DNA of 64,000 nucleotides from an uncultured Bacteroidales bacterium (GCA_902799705.1 CADCBP010000012.1:1-64000); one strand, 5' to 3'. Numbered from the stretch's first letter, positions 40,963-50,914 are shown. Numbers and translations: made by a program. Notes: generated from the letters alone by a model not told the origin.

Positions 40963-43242
40963 CTATAGTTTCAAGCTCAAGCCTGCGAAATACGTGCGGG
41001 GCATGGACGGACCGTAGATATAGCTCGCATCACGGAACTCACCCTTGTCCAGATCACGTTGGAACTGGTCAAGAACATTCTTCACGCCGCAACTGATTTC
41101 CAGGCAATAATGCTTGTACAGGTGTACATCATACGCCAAACGGATACCCATATCCCAGAAACTCGGCACGAGTACTTCTTCATCCTTCGGGATATACCCT
41201 GCGAGGTGAGGCACCAACATCGAACCCGTGGCTTTGCCATTGATCGAAATCGTAAAATCCTTCACGGGTTTCACATCAATGAGTACATAACCATAGTGAT
41301 CCGGCGTACGTAACATGCGCGTGTTCGGCGCTACTTCAGGACTCCATTCCTGCGGCTCCGTATAACGGCTCTGCTGATAGGTGTAACCGATCTGGAAGGA
41401 GAACAGGGTTCCGTAATTCACCTTGCCTTCTATATTCAGACCTCCCACCCACGCGGCGCTCGCATTCGTTCGCACGAAAAGCAGATTGCCTTCTGCGTCT
41501 CTGCCGTTCTCGCGAAGGATAAAAATATCCTGCAGATACGTATAAAAACCTTCTGCCGTCAGGTTCACTTCCCATTTGCCGAACTGGCGGTACCAATCGC
41601 CACTCAGCGTAGCGCTGTGCGAGTATTCGGGGCGCAAATTAGAATCCAGTGTGATAAAGGACACTTGTCCGCCAACGGCTGCTACGTGAAGATCCTCATC
41701 GTAGGCTTGCGGAGCACGGTAACCACTACTATAACCCGCACGGAGCACTAATCCGTCCACCGGCGTATAACGGAACGTGGCACGGGGCGTACATACCGGT
41801 TTGGAAAGGAAATTATGCTTCTCCAATCGTGCACCAACCAAAACACTCCATTGCCGGCCTTTCCACTCGTTCTGCGCGTATACACCTACTACATGCACAT
41901 CCTGCTTTATCTCCCTGTGATATCCTAACATCCTGTCGTTCAATCCGTTATACGTGTATTCTGCGCCGACACTCAGGTCGCCGCTCGCCCGTCCGCAAGG
42001 ATAGGAAAAACGGTATTGCAAACCAGTGATAGACGTGAGATCCTTACTGCGACCGTACGCCGCAGTATCTCTCGCTGTACCGAAATAACTCTCGCGACCT
42101 ATATGTTGTATTGCCGAATAAGCCGAAACAAAATGTCTGTTATCCGGTGAAAACCAATCGAAAGCCAGCGATCCGGCGTCTATGTTATGGCGTAACTGCT
42201 CGGCGATATCCGCCTGGTGAGGTTCAAACTCAAACCTGTTACCTCCGCGGCGGAAGTCCGTCGTATGATGGTATTCGGCTGTTATCTTACTATAAGCGCT
42301 GGTCTTGAAAAACACCCGTGTTCCGGCAGTCGTGGCGCGCAACTTAGGCAACTCGCTAAAACCGTCATAATCCCGATCATATTCGCTGCGCGTGCGATGC
42401 GTTGCAAACAGATATGCGCCTATCTTGCGGTTCTCGCTCATCACAGACGCGTTGAGATCGGTATGGATATCATAGCCGGCATGCTCGTTCACATGGCTCG
42501 TATTGGATATATTCACAAAATTGCGCACCGGTTCTTTCGTAATCACATTCACCACTCCGGCAATTGCGTTCGCGCCGTACATCGCCGAACCGCCGCCACG
42601 AACGACCTCTATACGGTCAATCATCGCCGTCGGCACCTGCTCCAAACCATAGACGGATGCCATGGACGAGAAGACAGGACGGCTGTCCATCAATATCTGG
42701 GTGTACTGGCCTTGCAGACCATTGATGCGCAAATCTGTCTTGCCGCAGTTCGAGCAGGTGTTCTCCACCCGAAGACCAGGCTGGAAACTGAGCACGTCCG
42801 CCGCACACGTGACAGCCGTCGTCTCGAACAAAGCCGGTGACAACACATTGACAATTGTGGCGGCTTCTTGCTTCTTCGTTGCATAACGATTCGCCGTCAC
42901 CACCACGCTGTTTAACTGCTGTGACACCTCATGGATGACAGCTTTCAACTCCGCGGTAGTATGCTCCGTAATATTCACCGGCAACTCCTCTGTCTCATAT
43001 CCTACATAGGAGAAGACAATAATCTGTCTGCCCAGCGGCAGGTTCTTCAAGAAATAGTGACCGGACTCGTCGGTAACAGTACCTATATTGGTTCCCTTGA
43101 CCTGTACATTCACGTACGGCAAGTGCTCTCCGGTTTTCTCATCCAACACATGCCCGATGAGGTGAGCGTCAAATTCTTCTTGTGCCCATAATGGCAACAA
43201 ACAAACCAGTGTAAAGACTAATACTTGTAAAAATCGTTTCAT
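40963..43242 (-). CDS. TonB-dependent outer-membrane receptor
   Basis: The start at 43242 gives the signal peptide MKRFLQVLVFTLVCLLPLWA. The 759-aa protein has a carboxypeptidase-D-like regulatory domain (~25-105, 'LIGHVLDEKTGEHLPYVNVQVKG'), a plug ('IEVVRGGGSAMYGANAIAGVVNVI') and a 22-strand barrel ending in 'YFAGLSLKL' with a terminal aromatic/hydrophobic pattern. 'TCSNCGKTDLRINGLQ' in the plug resembles receptors for vitamins or metal complexes. No SusD partner follows, so glycan import is unlikely; the ligand is unknown. Confidence 0.92.
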   Translation of the reverse strand: MKRFLQVLVFTLVCLLPLWAQEEFDAHLIGHVLDEKTGEHLPYVNVQVKGTNIGTVTDESGHYFLKNLPLGRQIIVFSYVGYETEELPVNITEHTTAELKAVIHEVSQQLNSVVVTANRYATKKQEAATIVNVLSPALFETTAVTCAADVLSFQPGLRVENTCSNCGKTDLRINGLQGQYTQILMDSRPVFSSMASVYGLEQVPTAMIDRIEVVRGGGSAMYGANAIAGVVNVITKEPVRNFVNISNTSHVNEHAGYDIHTDLNASVMSENRKIGAYLFATHRTRSEYDRDYDGFSELPKLRATTAGTRVFFKTSAYSKITAEYHHTTDFRRGGNRFEFEPHQADIAEQLRHNIDAGSLAFDWFSPDNRHFVSAYSAIQHIGRESYFGTARDTAAYGRSKDLTSITGLQYRFSYPCGRASGDLSVGAEYTYNGLNDRMLGYHREIKQDVHVVGVYAQNEWKGRQWSVLVGARLEKHNFLSKPVCTPRATFRYTPVDGLVLRAGYSSGYRAPQAYDEDLHVAAVGGQVSFITLDSNLRPEYSHSATLSGDWYRQFGKWEVNLTAEGFYTYLQDIFILRENGRDAEGNLLFVRTNASAAWVGGLNIEGKVNYGTLFSFQIGYTYQQSRYTEPQEWSPEVAPNTRMLRTPDHYGYVLIDVKPVKDFTISINGKATGSMLVPHLAGYIPKDEEVLVPSFWDMGIRLAYDVHLYKHYCLEISCGVKNVLDQFQRDLDKGEFRDASYIYGPSMPRTYFAGLSLKL

Positions 43243-43243
43243 T

Positions 43244-43585
43244 TCATGCTCTTTGTAATGCTGCGCGACCAAGTTCGGTCATCAGCCCCCGTTGCTCGAG
43301 GTCTGCGCAGCGTTGCTTATTCAGTTCGGTCCAATGACTCCGTTTCTGGCGCGGCGACAGGCGCTGCGCCAATCGTCCGTCAGGTAGTCGTTTCAAAGTG
43401 GAGTCAATCCATCCGAAACATAACGCCTCTTCAACGACATCTATGTACGGCAGACATGCGCCATCGGGCCTGTTCTTCCCGCGGAACATAGCAATCCAGC
43501 AGCATTTCTTACTCGCCGCATGCCGTTCCAGCCATTCCCTGAGTTGGGACCGCTCGCTATATTCCAAAAGACCTGTTACTTCCAT
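43244..43585 (-). CDS. YdeI/OmpD-associated-like protein
   Basis: A 113-aa protein with 'LREWLERHAASKKCCWIAMFRG', 'LPYIDVVEEALCFGWIDSTLKRL' and 'RLSPRQKRSHWTELNKQR', the hallmarks of the YdeI/OmpD-associated family. It is shorter than usual members (~190 aa), lacking the C-terminal part, and ends 1 bp before the TonB receptor start. Function in the family is unclear (linked to peptide resistance in some species). Its ATG shares one base with the msrA stop. Confidence 0.82.
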   Translation of the reverse strand: MEVTGLLEYSERSQLREWLERHAASKKCCWIAMFRGKNRPDGACLPYIDVVEEALCFGWIDSTLKRLPDGRLAQRLSPRQKRSHWTELNKQRCADLEQRGLMTELGRAALQRA

Positions 43586-44094
43586 TAATGTTTCGCTTTT
43601 CGGGCGAAGTCAAACAATGCTTTAGGCAAGTGACAATAGCCATCGGGGTGCTTGTCCAAATAGTCCTGATGATACTCATCGGCGGGATAAAAATTCTGTA
43701 AAGGCATCTTCTCTACCGCCAGCGGTTGCTCGTACTTGCCCTGCTCTTCCGCATATATTTTTTCAATGACAGGAAGGTCCGCTTCGTCCGTAAAATATAT
43801 ACCCGTGCGATAACGGGTTCCTTCGTCATGGCCTTGTTTGTTCAGACTAACTGGATCAATCGCCACGAAGAACATCCGCAGCAGGAACTCCAGGCTAACC
43901 CTATCCGGATCATACGTCACGTGTACCGTCTCGGCATAACCCGTTGTGTCCGTATAGACCTGTTCGTAAGTCGGGTTGTCCGTCTGTCCATTGGCAAAAC
44001 CCACTTCCGTCTCCTCGACTCCGGCAATCTGCTTGAAGAAATGCTCTGTCCCCCAGAAACATCCTCCTGCCAAATAGATGTGTTTACGCGCCAT
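43585..44094 (-). CDS. msrA: peptide-methionine (S)-S-oxide reductase MsrA
   Basis: The start at 44094 (MARKHIYLAGGCFWG) is chosen over an upstream in-frame ATG at 44193 that lies inside the aldolase gene. The catalytic motif GGCFWG (Cys12) is followed by 'TEVGFANGQTDNPTYEQV' and 'DPVSLNKQGHDEGTRYRTGIYF'. The 169-aa cytoplasmic enzyme repairs oxidised methionine. It is separated from the aldolase by 2 bp. Confidence 0.95.
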   Translation of the reverse strand: MARKHIYLAGGCFWGTEHFFKQIAGVEETEVGFANGQTDNPTYEQVYTDTTGYAETVHVTYDPDRVSLEFLLRMFFVAIDPVSLNKQGHDEGTRYRTGIYFTDEADLPVIEKIYAEEQGKYEQPLAVEKMPLQNFYPADEYHQDYLDKHPDGYCHLPKALFDFARKAKH

Positions 44095-44096
44095 AC

Positions 44097-45140
44097 TTAT
44101 AGTAGTTCTGCTAGTCGGTCCACATGCTCCGCGGGTGTCGCCCAACTGGTAGCAAAACGCGTCACCGCACGTCCATCGTCCAGTTTCTCCCACACTTCAA
44201 ATGCCACTTTCCCTTCCAGACTCTTCATTTGCGCCGTGGTCAGAATAGGGAACTGTTGGTTGGTAGGCGATTGGATATAAAGCGGGATCTGCTTGTCGCG
44301 GAATACCTGTTGCAACTGCATCGCCATCTCAATGGCATGCCGGCTGATGTGCATATACAAGTCATCGGTAAAGAGCGTGTCGAACTGGATGCCTAACAGA
44401 CGTCCTTTAGCCAACAGCGCTCCGTGTTGCTTGACCACCGTAAGAAGCGGTTGCGGCGCATTTCCTTTGGGGAACACCACCGCCTCGCCGCATAGGGCTC
44501 CGACTTTCGTTCCGCCGATATAGAACACATCGCATAACTGCGCCAATCCGGGAAGGTCAATGTCCGCCGCAGGGCTTGCAAGTCCATACCCCAGACGTGC
44601 GCCATCAATGAACAACAGCAACCCGTACTCCTGACAAATAGCATATATCTGTTCTAATTCGCTGCGGGAATAAATCGTTCCGTATTCGGTCGGGAAAGAG
44701 ATGTACACCATTTGAGGATTCGCCATGTGCTGCCATGTGTCGTCCGCAAAGAAGCGAACGAGGTAGTTGCGCAAGTCTTCGGCACGCATCTTGCCGTCGT
44801 GTGGAGGCAACGTGATGACTTTATGACCGGTATGTTCGATGGCTCCGGATTCATGAACGGCAATGTGACCTGTCTCCACCGCGATGACGGCACCGAAACG
44901 CGGCAACAAACCGTCTATGACAGTAGCATTCGTCTGCGTTCCGCCTACCAGAAACACCACGTCAGCCTTCGGACATCCGGTAGCCTGACGAATCTTGGTA
45001 ATAGCCGATTGTGTGAACCGGTCGCTCCCATAGCCGGGCTCCTGCTGCATGTTCGTTTCTACTAACCGACGCAATATCTCCGGATGTGCTCCTTCGTTAT
45101 AGTCGCACGTAAACGACACCAATGGTTGCTCTCTGTTCAT
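44097..45140 (-). CDS. threonine aldolase/beta-eliminating lyase family enzyme
   Basis: A 347-aa PLP enzyme. 'FLVGGTQTNATVIDGLL' binds the phosphate and 'LLLFIDGARLGYGLA' carries the cofactor Asp. 'VFYIGGTKVGALCGEAVVF' holds the Lys that forms the Schiff base. The family cleaves L-threonine or L-allo-threonine to glycine and acetaldehyde. It lies 2 bp after the small YqaE-like gene in the same operon. Confidence 0.92.
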   Translation of the reverse strand: MNREQPLVSFTCDYNEGAHPEILRRLVETNMQQEPGYGSDRFTQSAITKIRQATGCPKADVVFLVGGTQTNATVIDGLLPRFGAVIAVETGHIAVHESGAIEHTGHKVITLPPHDGKMRAEDLRNYLVRFFADDTWQHMANPQMVYISFPTEYGTIYSRSELEQIYAICQEYGLLLFIDGARLGYGLASPAADIDLPGLAQLCDVFYIGGTKVGALCGEAVVFPKGNAPQPLLTVVKQHGALLAKGRLLGIQFDTLFTDDLYMHISRHAIEMAMQLQQVFRDKQIPLYIQSPTNQQFPILTTAQMKSLEGKVAFEVWEKLDDGRAVTRFATSWATPAEHVDRLAELL

Positions 45141-45142
45141 CG

Positions 45143-45298
45143 TTATTGGTTCTTATTGAGGATGATAAGTGCTGCGAGAACACCGGGTATCCAGCCGCAG
45201 AGCGTCAGTAAGAAGACAATCATAACCGACCCGCAACCTCTGTCTATTACCGCCAAAGGAGGGAAGATAATAGCCAATAATACTTGTAAACAGTTCAT
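45143..45298 (-). CDS. YqaE/Pmp3-family small membrane protein
   Basis: The 51-residue product starts at 45298 (MNCLQVLLAIIFPPLAV) and ends at 45143. Two hydrophobic helices ('VLLAIIFPPLAVI' and 'VMIVFLLTLCGWIPGVLAALII') with the Pro-Pro and 'GWIPGVLAALI' motifs are typical of Pmp3/YqaE proteins, which are linked to membrane potential and salt stress. It is 1 bp after the TPR-like gene and 2 bp before the aldolase gene. Confidence 0.88.
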   Translation of the reverse strand: MNCLQVLLAIIFPPLAVIDRGCGSVMIVFLLTLCGWIPGVLAALIILNKNQ

Positions 45299-45299
45299 A

Positions 45300-45908
45300 T
45301 CATTTGATCTTTTCTTTACATTGACCGATGTACATAAGTGTCGCCTCGCGCACCCAGCAGTATTTCCATTTCGGAGCACGGAACAGTTGCTCGGCGCGCT
45401 CGAAATAATCCAGTGCCTCCCGCTTCGACCCGAAGGGTTTGGGGGCATAGAAAAGCGACGTGCCATAATAGGCGAGTACCAGCGGGTCTTTCGGTGCAAT
45501 CTTCGTCGCCTGCTTGGCCAGACTCATGGCTCTGGCAGGGTGAAACGACTCGTGCGTGCGCAGTTCGTACACATACACCGCCGACATATACATCTCGTAA
45601 TGTCCGGGCGGCAAAGTCTCACGTTGCGCTTCTACGTGCGCGCGAAAACGCGATATATAAGGAGTAGCGTGCGGCTTGTCGTACTCAAGTGCATAACCGC
45701 AGTAGCCATACTCGATAAGTAATGAGTTATTGCTGAGGGAATGAGTGTTGAGGGAATCCACATATGTTTTCCACAACGTCATGTCTTGCTTTTGGTACGC
45801 ATCGAACAATTCCCTATCCGTCATTTGGGCGGATAGGGAAATGCTGATACAGAGGGCAAGAATTACTTGCCGCGCTCGAGCAATAATGTGCGTGTCGGTT
45901 GATCGCAT
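45300..45908 (-). CDS. exported TPR-like hypothetical protein
   Basis: A 202-aa protein with an N-terminal signal ('[16 protein letters not shown]'). The mature part is helical, with Sel1/TPR-like segments: '[26 protein letters not shown]' and '[35 protein letters not shown]'. Its first 46 bp overlap the end of the PPi-PFK gene, so translation is probably coupled. Role unknown; a periplasmic scaffold is likely from the repeats. Confidence 0.75.
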   Translation of the reverse strand: MRSTDTHIIARARQVILALCISISLSAQMTDRELFDAYQKQDMTLWKTYVDSLNTHSLSNNSLLIEYGYCGYALEYDKPHATPYISRFRAHVEAQRETLPPGHYEMYMSAVYVYELRTHESFHPARAMSLAKQATKIAPKDPLVLAYYGTSLFYAPKPFGSKREALDYFERAEQLFRAPKWKYCWVREATLMYIGQCKEKIK

Positions 45909-47512
45909 ACTTCTGCCGGTCCATAGTATTGGATCGGACCCGGATAGATATAACTGGTGTTCGCGTCAGCCCATTCTGCACGGTGCGATTGGAGGTACTT
46001 GAACGGCGCGCCGTTGAGGTCCACGAGGGCCTTCTGGATAACAGGTTTCATTTTGCCGTTACGTTTCTCCATATTCATCATCATCGTGATAGGCACACCG
46101 CCCGCAAGCCATTCAGATGCAGGTTTGGTGAGGTTGCGTACAAGCGACATGTAACCCGTCTTGCCTGCAGCAATCAGATGGGACGCGTTCACGCCAATCG
46201 AATAGCAGTAGTCGGCATCGAAATTCGACGGCATAGCGCAACGTCCTTCGTAACCGAAGAAATGGTTGAGGGCGGAGAACTTGCCTTTGTATTCGCCGTT
46301 CGCCTTGAGTTGAGCCAGACGTTTGCCAACCATCTCGATAAGCAACTTCTCAGTCTCAATCTGACTAACCATCACGTTGCCGTGCGGGTCACGGTCCAGC
46401 GTAAGCTGTTTGGCGATGCCTTTCGGCAGCGAACGGAACAACTCGCAGGAAGCCGGAGTCAGTTTGGACTTCACGTACTCGCGTTTCGCATCATCGCCGT
46501 CGAGACTCGTGAACTCTTCGTTCGCAGCCAGCATATCGTTCAGTTCCTGAATCAGCACTCGCATTGCCGGGATAAACTCGATGAGACCTTCCGGAATAAG
46601 AATAGTACCGAAATTGAGACCTGCGTTCGCACGGGCTACAATCACCTTGACGATATCCTCTACAATGTCGTTGAGCGTCAGTTTCTTCGCCTCGACTTCC
46701 TCGGAGATGAGACAGATATTCGGCTGTGCCTCGAGGGCGCACTCCAAAGCAATATGACTTGCTGAACGGCCCATGAGACGGATGAAGTGCCAGTATTTCT
46801 TCGCGGAGTTCGCATCGCGCTGGATATTACCGATGAGCTCGGCATAGGTCTTACAAGCGGTGTCGAAACCGAAGGATGTCTCAATCATCTCGTTCTTAAG
46901 GTCGCCGTCAATGGTCTTCGGACAACCGATGACTTGAATACCGCATTGTTTCTGCAGATAGTACTCGGCGAGCACGCAAGCGTTGGTATTCGAGTCGTCA
47001 CCACCGATAATCACAATGGCTTTGATGCCCAATTGCTTGCAAATCTCGATGCCGTTGTCAAACTGCCATGTTTCTTCCAGTTTGGTACGACCCGAGCCGA
47101 TGATATCGAAACCGCCGGTATTGCGGTACTCATCGATGATATCACCCGTCAGTTCCTGATACTTACCGTCAATCAGACCACTCGGACCGCCAAGAAAACC
47201 GTACAGTTTGTTCTTGGGGTTAAGAGCCTTCAATCCGTCAAACAGACCCGCGATGACATTGTGACCGCCGGGCGCTTGACCACCGGAGAGGATAACACCC
47301 ACGTTGAGCGGCTCACTCGCGTTCTTGCCGGTCGTCGGCTCCATCGTGATAATAGGCAGACCATACGTGTTCGGGAAGAGTTTCTGTATCTCCTCCTGGT
47401 CAGCCACCGATTGTGTTTTCTCGCCTTCTACAAGGCGTACTGCGCCCTGCAAAGCTACCGGCATCTTAGGCTGGTAGTTCTGACGCGCAATTTGTAATGG
47501 ACTTTTTTGCAT
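45863..47512 (-). CDS. pfp: diphosphate-fructose-6-phosphate 1-phosphotransferase (PPi-PFK)
   Basis: A 549-aa glycolytic enzyme that uses pyrophosphate. '[21 protein letters not shown]' opens the fold. '[18 protein letters not shown]' has the Asp that marks PPi use in place of the Gly of ATP-PFK, and '[13 protein letters not shown]' is the fructose-6-phosphate/PPi site. '[19 protein letters not shown]' and '[12 protein letters not shown]' follow. The length fits the long plant-type group used by Bacteroidales. It works in both glycolytic directions. The C-terminus overlaps the next gene by 46 bp. Confidence 0.95.
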   Translation of the reverse strand: MQKSPLQIARQNYQPKMPVALQGAVRLVEGEKTQSVADQEEIQKLFPNTYGLPIITMEPTTGKNASEPLNVGVILSGGQAPGGHNVIAGLFDGLKALNPKNKLYGFLGGPSGLIDGKYQELTGDIIDEYRNTGGFDIIGSGRTKLEETWQFDNGIEICKQLGIKAIVIIGGDDSNTNACVLAEYYLQKQCGIQVIGCPKTIDGDLKNEMIETSFGFDTACKTYAELIGNIQRDANSAKKYWHFIRLMGRSASHIALECALEAQPNICLISEEVEAKKLTLNDIVEDIVKVIVARANAGLNFGTILIPEGLIEFIPAMRVLIQELNDMLAANEEFTSLDGDDAKREYVKSKLTPASCELFRSLPKGIAKQLTLDRDPHGNVMVSQIETEKLLIEMVGKRLAQLKANGEYKGKFSALNHFFGYEGRCAMPSNFDADYCYSIGVNASHLIAAGKTGYMSLVRNLTKPASEWLAGGVPITMMMNMEKRNGKMKPVIQKALVDLNGAPFKYLQSHRAEWADANTSYIYPGPIQYYGPAEVCDQPTRTLLLERGK

Positions 47513-47570
47513 AATAGGTTATATTTTTAGTTGTTAATTATTGTCGTTATTACGTAATTACGGGATTACG

Positions 47571-48926
47571 TTATTTCGAGTTTTTATCTGCTTCGATGAG
47601 GGCGAGGAGTTGATCGACGGCTTCTTCCTGCGGGATGTTTTTCAGCACGCACTCTTTGCCGCGATAGAGGGAGATACGGTCACGGCCGGCTCCCACATAC
47701 CCGTAATCAGCGTCCGCCATCTCACCGGGACCGTTCACTATACAACCCATGACGGCTATTTTCAAGCCCGTAAGATGACTCGTAGCCGCCTTTACCTTAC
47801 GGATCGTCTCTTCAAGGTCAAAGAGTGTGCGCCCGCAACTCGGACAAGATATATACTCCGTCTTGTAGATGCGCACACGCGCAGCCTGCAGGATATCCTT
47901 ACTCAGAAAATTCAATTTATTCTCCGTGAAGTTCGGATTGACAAGTGTCAGTTCCGTTGCATTGTAATCCCATAACAATCTGCCGCACTCTGCCGCAGCT
48001 TGCAAGGCGAAGGTCTCCCACTCTTCTTCGTAACTCGTATAACGGATTTCTGCGCCACCACCGATATTATCCAGCACTTCAGCTGTTACCGTTCCATCAT
48101 AACGCACCGAGTCCTCATCCGTGAAATAATCCACTAACTCCTGCGCCACGGGGATCTCGTTCTCGGGCGGTTCACTCAGACTCACGCGAATGGTGTCGCC
48201 TATTCCTTCCGCCAACAAGGCGCCTATACCGACAGCCGACTTGATACGTCCGTCTTCGCCTTCACCGGCTTCCGTCACACCTAAATGCAACGGGAATGCC
48301 ATGTTCTCTTTGCTCATCGTCTTCACAAGCAGACGGACGGTCTCCACCATCACACGGGTATTGGAAGCCTTGACAGAGATGACGATATTCTCAAACTCTT
48401 CCTCTACGGCAATGCGCAGAAACTCCATCACACTCTCAACCATTCCAAGCGGCGTGTCGCCGTACTTGTCCATCATCCGCTCACTCAGCGAACCATGGTT
48501 CACACCGATACGGATGGCCGTCTCATGCTCGCGGCAGATAGCGATCAGATGCGTAAAGCGTTCTCTTATCTTCGACGGGTCTTTGCTATAGTTGCCGGGA
48601 TTGATACGCACTGCTTCCACCACTTGTGCCGCCGCGTCCGCCACTTCGGAATTGAAATGTACATCTGCCACTAACGGCACCGCTGTCAGCACTTGGGAAT
48701 GAATCTCCTTTAACGACTCTACTTCACGCAAACCCTGAGTGGTGAAACGCAACAACTCTGTCCCTGCCTCTATACAACGGCGAGCTTGGTCTACAGATGC
48801 GTCAATTGCATTCGTATCAGTGTTCGCCATCGTCTGAACCCGGATGGGATAATCGGAACCCAAAAAGATGTTTCCCACTCGCACATTTGTGGTCTTTCTG
48901 CGGTTATTTGTAAGATTTATTTGCAT
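47571..48926 (-). CDS. ispG: 4-hydroxy-3-methylbut-2-enyl diphosphate synthase IspG
   Basis: A 451-aa iron-sulfur enzyme of the MEP isoprenoid pathway. The TIM barrel is visible from 'VRVGNIFLGSDYPIRVQTMANT' to 'GIGDTIRVSLSEPPENE'. The Fe-S domain has 'YISCPSCGRTLFDL' and 'VMGCIVNGPGEMADADYGYVG'. Bacteroidetes IspG usually has a ~230-residue inserted A* domain (~600 aa in total), while E. coli type is ~370 aa. This protein keeps only about 90 insert residues, which is unusual and may reflect an in-frame deletion between 'SVRYDGTVTAEVLD' and 'NIGGGAE'. Confidence 0.93.
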   Translation of the reverse strand: MQINLTNNRRKTTNVRVGNIFLGSDYPIRVQTMANTDTNAIDASVDQARRCIEAGTELLRFTTQGLREVESLKEIHSQVLTAVPLVADVHFNSEVADAAAQVVEAVRINPGNYSKDPSKIRERFTHLIAICREHETAIRIGVNHGSLSERMMDKYGDTPLGMVESVMEFLRIAVEEEFENIVISVKASNTRVMVETVRLLVKTMSKENMAFPLHLGVTEAGEGEDGRIKSAVGIGALLAEGIGDTIRVSLSEPPENEIPVAQELVDYFTDEDSVRYDGTVTAEVLDNIGGGAEIRYTSYEEEWETFALQAAAECGRLLWDYNATELTLVNPNFTENKLNFLSKDILQAARVRIYKTEYISCPSCGRTLFDLEETIRKVKAATSHLTGLKIAVMGCIVNGPGEMADADYGYVGAGRDRISLYRGKECVLKNIPQEEAVDQLLALIEADKNSK

Positions 48927-48973
48927 ATAAGATGGGCAAAATGCCCTAAAATGTTATTTTTCTTCAAAAAAAT

Positions 48974-49004
48974 TTGGTCAATTCAAAAATTTGTAGTACC
49001 TTTG
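48974..49004 (+). promoter_or_regulatory. promoter of tRNA-Lys
   Basis: TTG (48974-48976), 20 nt, TACCTTTG (48997-49004). The following leader is shared with tRNA-Gln. Confidence 0.88.
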
Positions 49005-49070
49005 CACCCGCTTTTGAAAAAAGGCATCAAAATGATGAAATAATCGTTCGAGGCTCTTGAGCCGAGATAA

Positions 49071-49143
49071 GAATCAGTAGCTCAGCAGGTAGAGCACATC
49101 CCTTTTAAGGATGGGGTCCTGGGTTCGAGCCCCAGCTGGTTCA
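49071..49143 (+). tRNA. tRNA-Lys (UUU)
   Basis: 73 nt. The acceptor arm GAATCAG/CTGGTTC pairs with a G-T allowance. The D-loop is AGCAGGTAGAGCA. The anticodon stem CATCC/GGATG encloses CTTTTAA, giving anticodon UUU (Lys). The T-arm is CTGGG-TTCGAGC-CCCAG. CCA is not encoded. Confidence 0.95.
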
Positions 49144-49404
49144 CATTTCTGTTCTCCTTTCTCATTCTTTCAAATAGCGCGTTACAATTTTGCTTGCAAA
49201 ATTACTACAAAAAATCCGAATGTGCAAATAAAATTCATTTTATTTTGTAGTTTGCCGGATTATACTGCTTTTTTTGTGGGTGCAAGCATTCAATCCCGCG
49301 ACCACACCGCGACCACATTGCGACCTGTATGAAAGGTGTGAAGTTAATTTTACTTTGGCACGGAGTTTGTAATACTCTTTCTGCAAATTTTAATTTACGA
49401 CACT

Positions 49405-50895
49405 ATGAAAAAGATATTCAGATTTTTGGGCGTCGTGCTGCTCGTCGCAGCCGTCAGCGCCGGAACAACACTCGCTGTCTTGAAATACAGCAATCCGCAA
49501 TTTCAAATCACCAATTACAAATCACAAATCACAAATGATTCCACAGGAATCCCTGTCGCCTACAGCCGTTTTGCTTCGTTGCCGCAGGCAGGCGAGACGG
49601 ATTTTACCAATGCGGCGGAACTATCTGTCAATGCGGTAGTCCACGTCAAGACGACCTACCGCAACCAGGTCTCCTCGCAGCAGATGGACCTCTTTGAGTT
49701 CTTTTTCGGCCGTCCGGGACAGCAACGCGAGATGCCGGCGCAACAGGCTTCCGGTTCGGGCGTCATCATCTCCGAGGACGGTTATATCGTCACCAACAAT
49801 CATGTCATCGACCGTGCGGACCAGATTCAGGTGGTCCTCAACGACAAACGCGAATACACGGCTACGCTGGTCGGCACTGACCCGAACACGGATATCGCGC
49901 TCCTGAAAATCGAAGAGACAGGCCTGCCGGTAATCCTGATGGGCAACTCGGACGACCTGCGTGTCGGCGAATGGGTGCTTGCGGTCGGCAATCCGTTCAA
50001 CCTCACTTCGACTGTCACGGCAGGTATCGTGTCCGCCAAGGCGCGTAACATCAACATCCTCAACGCCGAGATGAAGATTGAGTCGTTCATCCAGACCGAC
50101 GCGGCAGTCAATCCCGGCAACTCCGGCGGTGCGCTGGTTAACACACGCGGCGAACTGGTGGGTATCAATACCGCCATCGCTTCGCAGACGGGTTCGTATT
50201 CGGGCTATAGTTTTGCTGTGCCGACAAGTATCGTGCAGAAAGTGGTAAGCGACATCCGCCAGTACGGCGTCGTGCAACGCGCTATCCTCGGCGTGCAGAT
50301 GCGTGAGATCACGTCCGAGTTGCAGAAAGAGAAGAAACTCAGCACGTTACAAGGTGCGTACGTGGAGCGCGTAGTGCCGGACGGCGCGGCAGAGAAAGCA
50401 GGCATCAAGAGCGGCGATGTGATCACGCGTGTGGACGATGCGGCTGTCAAGACCGGCACCGACCTGCAGGAACATATCGGTCGTCACCGTCCGGGTGATG
50501 TAGTGAGTGTGACGCTGCTCCGTGATGGCAAAACCATGACCGTTCAGGCTACGCTCACCAACCGCGATGGCGGTACGGGTGTCATCTCCGCCGAGGACAA
50601 AGCGTCTGTTCTGGGCGCTACGTTCTCCGAACTGACCGATGCGCAGAAAGAGCGTCTGGGTATCAACTACGGCTTGCAGATTAAGTCGCTCAAGGCGGGC
50701 AAACTGAAGAGTGCCGGTGTGCCTGCGGACTTCATCATCCTGAAAGTCAACAACCGCTCCGTGCGCACCGAAGAAGACCTCGACGACATCGTCCGCCGTG
50801 CCAACTCCGCCTCCGAGCGTGACCGCGTCCTCTTCATCACCGGCTGCACCCCGCAAGGCAGAGTACGCTATTATGCTGTCAATTTGGCAGAGTAA
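49405..50895 (+). CDS. degP: periplasmic serine protease DegP/HtrA
   Basis: A 496-aa protein with an N-terminal membrane/signal segment ('FLGVVLLVAAVSAGTTLAVL'). The catalytic triad is His133 ('NNHVID'), Asp163 ('NTDIALLKI') and Ser240 ('NPGNSGGALVN'). Two PDZ domains follow (~300-395 and ~400-490, e.g. 'GAYVERVVPDGAAEKAGIKSGDVI'). It degrades or refolds damaged envelope proteins. Codons 49497-49535 carry an in-frame low-complexity insert (PQFQITNYKSQITN) between the membrane segment and the protease. A clean terminator follows. Confidence 0.95.
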   Translation: MKKIFRFLGVVLLVAAVSAGTTLAVLKYSNPQFQITNYKSQITNDSTGIPVAYSRFASLPQAGETDFTNAAELSVNAVVHVKTTYRNQVSSQQMDLFEFFFGRPGQQREMPAQQASGSGVIISEDGYIVTNNHVIDRADQIQVVLNDKREYTATLVGTDPNTDIALLKIEETGLPVILMGNSDDLRVGEWVLAVGNPFNLTSTVTAGIVSAKARNINILNAEMKIESFIQTDAAVNPGNSGGALVNTRGELVGINTAIASQTGSYSGYSFAVPTSIVQKVVSDIRQYGVVQRAILGVQMREITSELQKEKKLSTLQGAYVERVVPDGAAEKAGIKSGDVITRVDDAAVKTGTDLQEHIGRHRPGDVVSVTLLRDGKTMTVQATLTNRDGGTGVISAEDKASVLGATFSELTDAQKERLGINYGLQIKSLKAGKLKSAGVPADFIILKVNNRSVRTEEDLDDIVRRANSASERDRVLFITGCTPQGRVRYYAVNLAE

Positions 50896-50914
50896 GGATG
50901 TACGATTATAAAAG

